Assembly (NCBI GenBank): GCA_026390595.1
Contig: JAPLFQ010000024.1
Coordinates: forward strand, 1 to 64,000
DNA length: 64,000 nt
From: Ignavibacteriales bacterium
Lineage (GTDB): Bacteria; Bacteroidota; Ignavibacteria; UBA10030
Direction: 5' to 3'
This document shows positions 50,755 to 58,654 of the stretch, piece after piece (the stretch's first letter is position 1; each line of letters begins with the position of its first letter). Below the pieces are notes generated by a model, which did not search any database, was not told the origin of the DNA, and was given only the letters and a program-made list of their open reading frames with translations. A program made the position numbers and the translations under genes.

Positions 50755-52890
50755 ATGACTTTTCGAACAAATCACTGCTCATCATTCAGGGCTCTCACTG
50801 TGATCTGCACTCTCATCGTCCTCCTGGCTGCATCGCTTCACGCTCAGGTGACGACACAAGATCTTTCCAGAGCAATCAGTATAGAGAAGCTCCAGCATCC
50901 GTACCTCTATTTTGCCAACGAGGACAAACCTGCCATCCTCAGAAGGATTCAAACAGATCCCGAGAGCAAGGCAATCATGGCCGGCTTGCTGGCAGAGGGA
51001 CATCGTCTCCTGTACGTGCCGGTGAAGGATCCGCCGCCGGCAAGAGTCAAACACCCGAGGTATGCTGCAAGTGGTGATGAAGCGAACGCGTACGCAGGGA
51101 ACATCGCGGATGGCGCCGTCAAACTGGCCTTTCTCTATCAGATGACAGGCGAGATCCGGTATGCGAAGAAGGCTATCGAGTTCGCTGTGGCACTGTGCGA
51201 TCTCGAGAACTGGGTCCAGCAGGCCCACACATTTGACATTATCTATCCCCGCGTGTGGCCCTGGAATGTTCCTGATGACCGGGTTGTGTTCTCCTACGAC
51301 ATAACTTCCTCCGGCAGAGCCATCTCGGTGGCAACTGTGTATGACTGGGTGTATCCTGTCCTGACGAAATGGGAACGCGACAAGCTGCGGAACGGACTTC
51401 TCGAGAAAGCGATCACGCGAGTGCGTGGAAACTATGATTTTTTCTGGTGGTCATCTGCGTATCGGTGCAACTGGTCGGCGATCTGCTATTCAGGCCTTGG
51501 TGTCAGCTCCCTTGCGTTGCTCAAGGAAAATCCCGTGCTCGTCGATGTCGTGGCGGAGGCATATAACAGGATTGGCCTGACCTATGATCAGATCGGTGAC
51601 GATGGAGGGTGGCAGGAGGGGAGGGGCTACTACGGGTATTTGATGAGGGTCAGCGTTGAATTTGTGGATGTGCTCAAGCGGCTCTCGGGAGGAAAATTCA
51701 ACCTGTTCAATCACAAGAAGATCAGCAGTCACCCATTGGATTTTCCGCTCTACAGTCTGACGGCAAACTTCGAAGATGGTGGGGCGGGGCCCATCGGTCC
51801 AACGGCGGTGGTCAACAAGCTGGCTCAGGAAAGCGGAAGTCCGACTGCGGCCTGGTACAGACAACAGTACTTTGGTGAAGGCACGGCGATCATGGATATC
51901 CTCTGGCCGAGGCCGGCAGTTGTTCCAGTCGAGCCGCTTGAAAAATCGAAACTCTTCAAGAGCATCAATTGGGCCATACTGCGAAGCAGCTTCTCAGATC
52001 CTTCGACGGTCACCATTGCCTGCAAGGCAGGATACAACGACGACCCTCATCACGGCCACCTTGATTGCGGCAACTTCATTCTGACATGGCACGACATACC
52101 CTTCATCCGCGATCTTGGAAGCATGCGGTACGATGAAATCTATTTCAACGAAGAACGCTGGCTATATCCCTTCGCATCGAGCGAAGGTCACAATCTGATT
52201 TTCGTTAATGGCGAACAGCAAATCCCAGCGAAGCTCAAGGACCAGCCCTGGAAGCCGGGAATAGGCGGCGAAATCCTGAAATTTGAGACCAGTGCTCGGC
52301 GGGACTATGTGCTGATGGATCCAACCAGGGCGTACCCGGGCAAGGAACTTAAGACATGGAGAAGGAGCATTGTTCTCGACAAGCCGTCAACAACGTTGAT
52401 TCTCGATGAAGTAGAAGCTTCCCCCGGTGCAACGATTCAGGCGCGGTTCTTTCCGGCTGCCGCCGGGAGACAGGGGCGTCCGGGACGAGAAACTTCCCGC
52501 GTGCCTCTTCCGGTCGGAGTGGATCATAGAGTGTTTCGGGATCACGCCCTTCTGTCGGCCGAGCGGCATACGATGGCATTGATCCCACTTGTTCTTGACA
52601 ACGATTTCGAAATCATCGAAGACAAGATCGCTGCGGTCCCGGTAACAGAAGATGCTGAATTGACATGGCTTCCCTATCTGGAAGCGGTAACAAAGGCTAA
52701 GTCGCGGTCCTCGGTGATCGCTACCGTCTTCCTTCCGGTGCGCGACCCGGAAGATGCTGAGCAGGCCGTAAGATCAGCCAGAATCAGAAGAATCGGTGAC
52801 CGCCAGATTGAGATCACGATCACGCGGGAGAGAGCCGCTTTCAAGTGGCTTTTTGAGAAAGAGAAGGACGGATTCGTTCTGAAGAACTGA
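50755..52890 (+). CDS. Secreted heparinase II/III-family polysaccharide lyase
   Basis: A 711-residue exported protein with a signal peptide ending near 'ASLHAQ'. The N-terminal part is alpha-helical toroid-like ('YRCNWSAICYSGLGVSSLAL', 'GWQEGRGYYGYLMRV', with a likely catalytic Tyr in 'GRGYYGY'). The C-terminal part, from about residue 420, is the beta-sheet heparinase II/III domain with 'DDPHHGHLDCGNFILT' metal or catalytic histidines. AGAGGA precedes ATG 50755. It starts 14 bases after GH97. Its product, an unsaturated uronate end, would suit the GH105 enzyme at 6965. The substrate is a uronate-containing polymer, not necessarily heparin. Confidence 0.87.
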   Translation: MTFRTNHCSSFRALTVICTLIVLLAASLHAQVTTQDLSRAISIEKLQHPYLYFANEDKPAILRRIQTDPESKAIMAGLLAEGHRLLYVPVKDPPPARVKHPRYAASGDEANAYAGNIADGAVKLAFLYQMTGEIRYAKKAIEFAVALCDLENWVQQAHTFDIIYPRVWPWNVPDDRVVFSYDITSSGRAISVATVYDWVYPVLTKWERDKLRNGLLEKAITRVRGNYDFFWWSSAYRCNWSAICYSGLGVSSLALLKENPVLVDVVAEAYNRIGLTYDQIGDDGGWQEGRGYYGYLMRVSVEFVDVLKRLSGGKFNLFNHKKISSHPLDFPLYSLTANFEDGGAGPIGPTAVVNKLAQESGSPTAAWYRQQYFGEGTAIMDILWPRPAVVPVEPLEKSKLFKSINWAILRSSFSDPSTVTIACKAGYNDDPHHGHLDCGNFILTWHDIPFIRDLGSMRYDEIYFNEERWLYPFASSEGHNLIFVNGEQQIPAKLKDQPWKPGIGGEILKFETSARRDYVLMDPTRAYPGKELKTWRRSIVLDKPSTTLILDEVEASPGATIQARFFPAAAGRQGRPGRETSRVPLPVGVDHRVFRDHALLSAERHTMALIPLVLDNDFEIIEDKIAAVPVTEDAELTWLPYLEAVTKAKSRSSVIATVFLPVRDPEDAEQAVRSARIRRIGDRQIEITITRERAAFKWLFEKEKDGFVLKN

Positions 52891-52927
52891 CCGGTGAAAT
52901 GGCACAACAGAAGATGAAGGAACGACC

Positions 52928-53131
52928 ATGAACCAAACCCGTCGGGCCTTCTCGCTCAAGTCGGTGATTGCCGGAATGTAGTACGTCCGGGAAGCCGGAT
53001 GAAAGCGGGGCGAGGCGGGAGCGCTATTCCACATGAGCAACTCGCCGTTCGAAGAGAAACTCGCGGCAGCCCACACGAACGACGCCGCTGCGATCGCCGC
53101 GCGCAAACGTTTCGGAGTCGTCCCTCCTTAG
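52928..53131 (+). pseudogene. Remnant of a Tat-type exported protein (two in-frame stops)
   Basis: One frame gives MNQTRRAFSLKSVIAGM, then TAG, a short piece, TGA, then 'MSNSPFEEKLAAAHTND' and 'RKRFGVVPP' to a stop. The first part resembles a twin-arginine signal and the last a conserved oxidoreductase or hydrolase C-terminus. All pieces are in the same frame, which argues for a decayed or heavily truncated gene. The original family is not identified. Confidence 0.45.
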
Positions 53132-53226
53132 TCATTTCTGTCGGGCTTCACCGCGACGCAGGGAGCCCTGTGCCCGTGCGAATCGCTTTCGGTTGGTCAC
53201 ACTAATTCGCATATTACTAGAAGGCA

Positions 53227-53340
53227 TCTCAAAAACACTTCAGTAAGATGAGAATTTCACGCAAAGCCGCAAAGTAAAGAATCTTCAACTCAAGATCTTG
53301 CCTTCGCTGTCTTGGCGTCTTTGCGTGAGCATTTTTGAGA
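53227..53340. repeat. CTCAAAAA/TTTTTGAG-bounded palindromic element, copy 2
   Basis: TCTCAAAAA (53227-53235) and TTTTTGAGA (53332-53340) flank TCACGCAAAG (about 53257) and CTTTGCGTGA (about 53319). The outer arms and TTTGCG cores match the element at 20653-20758. It lies just upstream of ettA and could contribute to its leader. Confidence 0.65.
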
Positions 53341-53408
53341 GAGGTTCTAGTGTAAACATCAGAATCACTCCTGCGCCTTCTCTTCAATCAATCAGAACAA
53401 CTATTGCA

Positions 53409-55079
53409 ATGAGCGACAACAAGATAATTTTCTCGATGATCGGCGTTGGCAAAGTCCACAAGCCGAACAAGCAGGTACTCAAAGACATCTACCTGTCATT
53501 CTATTATGGGGCAAAGATCGGAGTCCTGGGTCTCAACGGGTCCGGGAAGAGTACCCTGCTGCGCATCATCGCCGGTGTGGACAAGGATTATCTGGGCCAG
53601 GTGACGTCCCAGAAAGGAATCACATTCGACTATCTTCCTCAGGAGCCGGAACTCGATCAGTCAAAGACGGTCAAGGAGATTGTCGAGGAGGGGGCTGCCG
53701 AGACCGTCGCTCTTCTTAAACAGTACGAAGCTGTCAACGCCGCTCTCGGGGAGCCGGATGCGGATTTCGACAAGCTTCTCGAGAAGCAGGCGAAGCTCCA
53801 GGAACGGATCGACCATCTCAATGCCTGGGATCTCGAAAGCAAGCTCGAGATGGCGATGGATGCTCTTCGATGTCCCCCCGGTGACACCCCGGTCAAAATC
53901 CTTTCCGGCGGAGAGCGGCGTCGCGTCGCGCTGTGCAGACTTCTCTTGAAGGAACCGGATGTGCTCCTGCTCGACGAACCGACGAACCATCTGGATGCAG
54001 AATCGGTCGCGTGGCTTGAACATCATCTTGGCCAGTACAAGGGGACCGTCATCGCCGTAACGCACGACCGTTACTTCCTGGACAATGTCGCAGGATGGAT
54101 CCTGGAACTCGACAGGGGAGAGGGGATCCCGTTCCAGGGGAACTACTCGTCATGGTTGGAGCAGAAGAAAGCCCGTCTCGAACTTGAAGAAAAGCAGGAA
54201 AGCAAGCGGCATCGGGTTCTCGCCCGTGAATTGGAGTGGGTGCGTCTCAACCCCAAAGGGCGTCATGCCAAGAGCAAAGCACGTATCGCAGCGTACGAAA
54301 AGATGCTTGAAGAACAGGGGGACAAGCGGGACGAAGAGATGGAAATATATATCCCGCCCGGTCCGAGATTGGGAGACGTCGTCATCGAGGCAAAGAACGT
54401 TTCGAAGGCGTACGGCGACAATCTGTTGTGTGAAGAGATGACATTTTCTCTTCCCCGCGGCGGCATCATCGGTGTGATCGGCCCCAACGGCGCGGGAAAG
54501 ACAACGCTCTTCCGGATGATCACGGGACAGGAGAAACCCGACTCGGGGAGTATTGTCGTCGGCGAGACGGTGAAGCTGGCATACGTCGATCAGAGCCGTC
54601 CGCTCGATCCGAACAAGACGATCTGGCAGGAGATTTCGGGGGGAGAGGAAGTTCTTCAACTGGGCAATCGCGAAGTCAATTCGCGCGGCTATGTATCCCG
54701 GTTCAACTTCAGTGGAACCGATCAGCAGAAGCCGACCGGCGTTCTGTCGGGCGGAGAAAGAAACCGCGTGCATCTTGCCAAGGTGCTCAAGGATGGGGCC
54801 AACGTGCTGCTGTTGGACGAACCGACGAACGACCTCGATGTCAATACGCTCCGGGCTTTGGAAGAAGCCGTGACGAACTTTGCCGGATGCGCCGTTATCA
54901 TCTCCCACGACCGCTGGTTCCTCGATCGCGTCGTAACCCATGTTCTGGCGTTTGAAGGAGAGAGCAAGGTGCTTTGGTTTGACGGAAACTACACCGAATA
55001 CGAAGCGTACCGGAAGGAACGGCTGGGAATCGCTGCAGATCAGCCGCACCGGATCAAGTACAAGAGACTGGTGAGGTAG
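53409..55079 (+). CDS. ettA: Energy-dependent translational throttle protein EttA (ABC-F)
   Basis: A 556-residue soluble ABC-F protein, close to the family length of 555. Two nucleotide-binding domains are present: Walker A 'GLNGSGKST' and signature 'LSGGERRRVAL' in the first, 'GPNGAGKTT' and 'LSGGERNRVHL' in the second. The arm and linker between them are present ('RHRVLARELEWVRLNPKGRH'). It has no membrane segment. It binds the ribosomal E site and gates the first elongation steps according to ATP/ADP. The ATG at 53409 is chosen; the frame runs to 53298 through repeat sequence. Confidence 0.96.
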   Translation: MSDNKIIFSMIGVGKVHKPNKQVLKDIYLSFYYGAKIGVLGLNGSGKSTLLRIIAGVDKDYLGQVTSQKGITFDYLPQEPELDQSKTVKEIVEEGAAETVALLKQYEAVNAALGEPDADFDKLLEKQAKLQERIDHLNAWDLESKLEMAMDALRCPPGDTPVKILSGGERRRVALCRLLLKEPDVLLLDEPTNHLDAESVAWLEHHLGQYKGTVIAVTHDRYFLDNVAGWILELDRGEGIPFQGNYSSWLEQKKARLELEEKQESKRHRVLARELEWVRLNPKGRHAKSKARIAAYEKMLEEQGDKRDEEMEIYIPPGPRLGDVVIEAKNVSKAYGDNLLCEEMTFSLPRGGIIGVIGPNGAGKTTLFRMITGQEKPDSGSIVVGETVKLAYVDQSRPLDPNKTIWQEISGGEEVLQLGNREVNSRGYVSRFNFSGTDQQKPTGVLSGGERNRVHLAKVLKDGANVLLLDEPTNDLDVNTLRALEEAVTNFAGCAVIISHDRWFLDRVVTHVLAFEGESKVLWFDGNYTEYEAYRKERLGIAADQPHRIKYKRLVR

Positions 55080-55165
55080 AAGATCGGCTTCACTCGGACC
55101 TGCGTTTCTCGATGGCAGATGGGTGCTCTCTGTCTCCTTGAATTCATCGTACCAGTTGTAATTCG

Positions 55166-55194
55166 TTGAAGTTCTATACCGATTGTCTTATATT
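55166..55194 (+). promoter_or_regulatory. Promoter of the Pel-like locus
   Basis: TTGAAG at 55166-55171 and TATATT at 55189-55194 have a 17-base spacer. The segment TATTTTTG (55191-55198) also fits the Bacteroidota TAnnTTTG -7 element. It lies 30-60 bases ahead of the first gene of the locus. Confidence 0.65.
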
Positions 55195-55228
55195 TTTGTG
55201 AGATCGATGTACTCCCCTGCTGCAGACT

Positions 55229-56527
55229 ATGAGGGTCTTTGGATCACAGCCGCCAATACTCCGCTCCATGGATATAAGACACTCTCTCGCATCGCTCTGT
55301 CTTCTCGCAACCTGCTTTCACTGTAGCACAACTATTTCCGACCGCGAAGTCCCCCCCCGGAAAGCCATCCAATCAGTGAAGAATTTCGCGGTTCAGTTCT
55401 CCGGCGAATACAGGCTGGCGGATTTCAGTCACTATGATCTTGTGATCATGGATCCCGACCAATCCCGCAACAGGGAAGCCGATTCACTTGCGGTCCGGAA
55501 GATACTGCCCGTTGCCTATCTGAACATCGGCGAGGCCGAAGAATACCGCTGGTATTATTCGGATATCAAGCATGAATGGCTGCTGGGAAAGAATCCAAAC
55601 TGGGAAGGCCATTTCTACATTGACGTGAATAATCCTGATTGGCAGAAGCTTGTCCTTGACAAGATCCTGCCGAGGATATACCGCTCGGAGTACGCCGGCG
55701 TGTTTCTCGACATGATCGACATCGCCAGCCCGGAGCTCTATCCGGCAAGCCGGGAAGGTGTGATAAAGCTGATCTCCAGGATTCGATCGGCCTATCCCGA
55801 CAAGATCATTCTGCTGAACAACGGGTTGTTTCTTGCTGGGAGCGTGAACGAAATCATAGACGGGATCTGTGTCGAAAGTGTGTTTGCCACGTACGATTTC
55901 GGCACGAAGAAGTACTTCCTTCGTCCTGAGGCAGAGTCTGTACCGCGCGCCAAAGAGCTTCAGGAGCTTCAGAGTCGGCTGAAGACCAGAATCTTTGTCA
56001 TCGACTATGCTGTACAGGGTGATACGGCTACGCAGTCGTTTGTGCGTACCAGGGCGCTTGAGTACGGTCTCACGCCGTTTGTCAAATCGCCAGTGAAGGA
56101 ATCAGTCAAGACCGTGATTACCGAGAAGATTATTGATTGCAGCCTTGAAACAATGAAGGACGTGCGACGGTGGATCGTGGATGTTCTCTCGGCACAGGCC
56201 GTGCCTGAGGATGTCCTCAGCGACGTGGTCCTCGCATCCAGTGAAGCCGTGACGAACGCCGTTGTCCATGGTTACGAAGAGACACGCAGGGGTCGGGTGG
56301 ATTTGAAGATACAGATCTCGGACAGTTCTGTCTCGCTGACAATCCGGGACTATGGTTCGGGTCTCGGACGGAAACCGTATGCGCCGCCCGACACTTCACT
56401 TCCCCACGAAGGCGGGTACGGTGTCTATCTTCTTCACTCGCTCATGGATGAAGTCGAAATAGTATCGCTCGACAAAGGAACAGAGGTTCGGATGCAGAAG
56501 GTGATCAAACCGGATACGAAATCATGA
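55229..56527 (+). CDS. GH114 (PelA-hydrolase-like) domain fused to RsbW-type GHKL ATPase
   Basis: A 432-residue fusion. About residues 45-300 are a TM1410/GH114 domain: 'DFSHYDLVIMDPDQS', 'PVAYLNIGEAEEYRWYY', 'YAGVFLDMIDIASPE' and 'ILLNNGLFL'. Such domains are predicted endo-alpha-1,4-polygalactosaminidases and form the hydrolase part of PelA. About residues 310-428 are a serine-kinase/anti-sigma GHKL fold: N-box 'SEAVTNAVVHGY', G1 'DYGSGLG' and G2 'GGYGVYLLHSL'. A hydrophobic N-terminus ('SLASLCLLATC') suggests export, which would place the ATPase domain outside the cytoplasm. ATG 55268 is an equally plausible start. It overlaps pelF-1 by four bases. It is one continuous frame, so not an obvious frameshift join. 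Confidence 0.85.
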   Translation: MRVFGSQPPILRSMDIRHSLASLCLLATCFHCSTTISDREVPPRKAIQSVKNFAVQFSGEYRLADFSHYDLVIMDPDQSRNREADSLAVRKILPVAYLNIGEAEEYRWYYSDIKHEWLLGKNPNWEGHFYIDVNNPDWQKLVLDKILPRIYRSEYAGVFLDMIDIASPELYPASREGVIKLISRIRSAYPDKIILLNNGLFLAGSVNEIIDGICVESVFATYDFGTKKYFLRPEAESVPRAKELQELQSRLKTRIFVIDYAVQGDTATQSFVRTRALEYGLTPFVKSPVKESVKTVITEKIIDCSLETMKDVRRWIVDVLSAQAVPEDVLSDVVLASSEAVTNAVVHGYEETRRGRVDLKIQISDSSVSLTIRDYGSGLGRKPYAPPDTSLPHEGGYGVYLLHSLMDEVEIVSLDKGTEVRMQKVIKPDTKS

Positions 56528-57729
56528 CGGATGTCTGCCTCATACTGGAAGGGACATATCCTTTCAAGACCGGCGGCGTGACGACCTGGATACGCGCTCT
56601 TGTCAACGGTCTTCCAGATATAGCGTTTTCCGTCGCTCATATCTACCATGGGGAAATGCCGACGCTTCCAAAGGTACCGGTTCCCCAGAACCTGAAGACC
56701 ATCGCGCTCATTCCATTGAACGAAATGGAATCTGCGGTATCGATGTCTGATTTGGTCGACCTGCTGCCGGAAGCGAGACTCTATCACTCGCTCTCCACCG
56801 GTTTCGCGGGACTCCTCGGAACGGAAATGAAGCGCCGCAGCGGCCTTCCGTTCGTCCTCACTGAACACGGGATCTACTGGCACGAAGTCTCTCTGGGGGC
56901 CGATGAACTTGAATGCGGTTTCAAGATCGTCAATACAGAAAACGGTGAACTGCAGTTGGGACGAACCTGGGAGACATGGCGCCAGACGTTTGAGGACTTC
57001 GCCCGGCAGGCGTATGCATCGGCGGACGTCATCACGACAGTATGCTCGTTCAATCAATCATTGCAGCGCTCTCTCGGTGCGCCTGAGGCCAGGATGCAGG
57101 TCATTTCGAATGGTGTTGATGTTTCCCGAAACGGCGCGCACGCTTCCGTCGGAAAGAAATCAGACGGGAAGATACGGATTGCCCTGGTTGGCCGGGTGAC
57201 TCCGATCAAGGATGTCAAAACGTTCATCCGTGCTGCCGCAGTTGTGAAAGAACGAATTCCCCGAACGGAGTTTCTGGTCATCGGTCCGCTTGATCACGAT
57301 GCCCGCTACACGGCGGAGTGCATGGAACTCGCGGAACGTCTCCATCTGGACACGCTCGAGTTTACGGGCGAAGCTGACATGGCGAACCACTATTCAGCGA
57401 TCGATATCACGGTGTTGACGAGCATCAGCGAAGCGCAGCCGTACGCGGTCCTCGAGTCCTTTGCTCATGGCATACCAGTCGTCGTAACGGATGTCGGCGG
57501 TTGCCCCGAGCTTGTGAATGGGCACGGGACTTCGAAGAGCCGAGCTGGCACGCTCTGCCCGGTCGGAGATCACATGCGGATTGCAGAGGCGATTATCGAA
57601 CTGAGCACCAACACGTCGCTCTATCAAGAGTATGCGCTGGAAGGGCTGAGGCGCGCAAAAGAGCTGTATGCAGAGAAGCCCGTGATCGCATCATACAGCC
57701 GCATTTATGAACGTCTGCTGAAAGAATAG
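56524..57729 (+). CDS. PelF-like glycosyltransferase, GT4 (short form)
   Basis: A 401-residue GT4 glycosyltransferase. The opening 'VCLILEGTYPFKTGGVTTW' is the PelF-type N-terminus. Other family elements are 'VLTEHGIYWHE', 'VISNGVDVSR', 'ALVGRVTPIKDVKTFIRA', 'SISEAQPYAVLES' and 'GIPVVVTDVGGCPELV', the donor-binding segment. In P. aeruginosa PelF uses UDP-GalNAc/GlcNAc to build Pel in the cytoplasm. Canonical PelF is about 500 residues, so this copy lacks roughly 100 residues in its N-terminal half. Translation is coupled to the preceding fusion gene (ATGA overlap). It may be a paralogue with a different acceptor. Confidence 0.9.
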   Translation: MTDVCLILEGTYPFKTGGVTTWIRALVNGLPDIAFSVAHIYHGEMPTLPKVPVPQNLKTIALIPLNEMESAVSMSDLVDLLPEARLYHSLSTGFAGLLGTEMKRRSGLPFVLTEHGIYWHEVSLGADELECGFKIVNTENGELQLGRTWETWRQTFEDFARQAYASADVITTVCSFNQSLQRSLGAPEARMQVISNGVDVSRNGAHASVGKKSDGKIRIALVGRVTPIKDVKTFIRAAAVVKERIPRTEFLVIGPLDHDARYTAECMELAERLHLDTLEFTGEADMANHYSAIDITVLTSISEAQPYAVLESFAHGIPVVVTDVGGCPELVNGHGTSKSRAGTLCPVGDHMRIAEAIIELSTNTSLYQEYALEGLRRAKELYAEKPVIASYSRIYERLLKE

Positions 57730-57739
57730 GAACGATGCC

Positions 57740-58654
57740 ATGAAAATTCTCGTCACCGGCGGGGCAGGTTTCATTGGAAGCAATATCGTTGAGCACTTTC
57801 ACCAGACAGACGAGGTTGTCGTGCTTGACAATCTGCGGTCAGGGTTTGAACGCAATCTCGCCCCATTCCGGGTCACGTTCATACACGGAAGCGTGACCGA
57901 TCGGTCTGCGGTTGAACAGGCCGCACGGGGGGTGGACTACATCTTTCACCTCGCAGCGATGGTCAGTGTTCCGGAGTCGGTTGAAAACCCGCGGGAGACT
58001 GTTGACATCAACGTGCACGGAACGCTGAATGTCCTCGAAGCAGCAAGAACGCACGGAGTGAAGAAGGTCGTCATTTCATCATCTGCGGCAATCTACGGTG
58101 ACAACCCGGTTGTGCCGAAAGTCGAATCGATGATCCCGGAGCCGAAGAGTCCGTACGCGGTCACGAAGCTTGACGCCGAGTACTACGCAAAGATGTACAC
58201 CAATGAATTTGCCACGCCTGTTGTGTGTCTCCGGTATTTCAATGTTTTTGGTCCGAGACAGAATCCGAAGTCGCAATACGCTGCTGCTGTCCCGATCATT
58301 ATCGACAAGGCACTGCGAAACCAGGACATAACGATCTACGGCGATGGCGAACAGACGAGGGACTTTGTGTTTGTGAAGGACGTGGTGGCCGCGAATGTCC
58401 TCGCGGCGCGTTCGGCTGCAACCGGTGTCTACAACATCGCGTGCGGAGGCAGAATCACGATCAATGACCTTGCGAAGACCATCATCGCTCTGACGAAGTC
58501 TTCGTCCGCCATCGTCTACGCGGCGGAACGGGCTGGTGACGTGAAACACTCGCAGGCCGATATCGGACGCGCCGTCGGAATCGGCTTTCAGCCGAAGTAC
58601 ACGCTTGAAACAGGATTGAACCCCACGATCGAATACCTCACCAGCAAACTATGA
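57740..58654 (+). CDS. NAD-dependent UDP-sugar 4-epimerase (PelX/GalE-like SDR)
   Basis: A 304-residue extended SDR with Rossmann motif 'TGGAGFIGSNI', 'DYIFHLAAMVSVPESVENP', catalytic Ser/Tyr/Lys in 'SSSAAIYG' and 'YAVTKLDAE', and 'RYFNVFGPRQNP' before a substrate-binding end. This is the UDP-Glc/GlcNAc 4-epimerase subfamily. The location between two PelF-like genes matches PelX, which converts UDP-GlcNAc to UDP-GalNAc in some pel clusters. Substrate specificity cannot be fixed by eye. The stop overlaps the next start by four bases. Confidence 0.88.
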   Translation: MKILVTGGAGFIGSNIVEHFHQTDEVVVLDNLRSGFERNLAPFRVTFIHGSVTDRSAVEQAARGVDYIFHLAAMVSVPESVENPRETVDINVHGTLNVLEAARTHGVKKVVISSSAAIYGDNPVVPKVESMIPEPKSPYAVTKLDAEYYAKMYTNEFATPVVCLRYFNVFGPRQNPKSQYAAAVPIIIDKALRNQDITIYGDGEQTRDFVFVKDVVAANVLAARSAATGVYNIACGGRITINDLAKTIIALTKSSSAIVYAAERAGDVKHSQADIGRAVGIGFQPKYTLETGLNPTIEYLTSKL

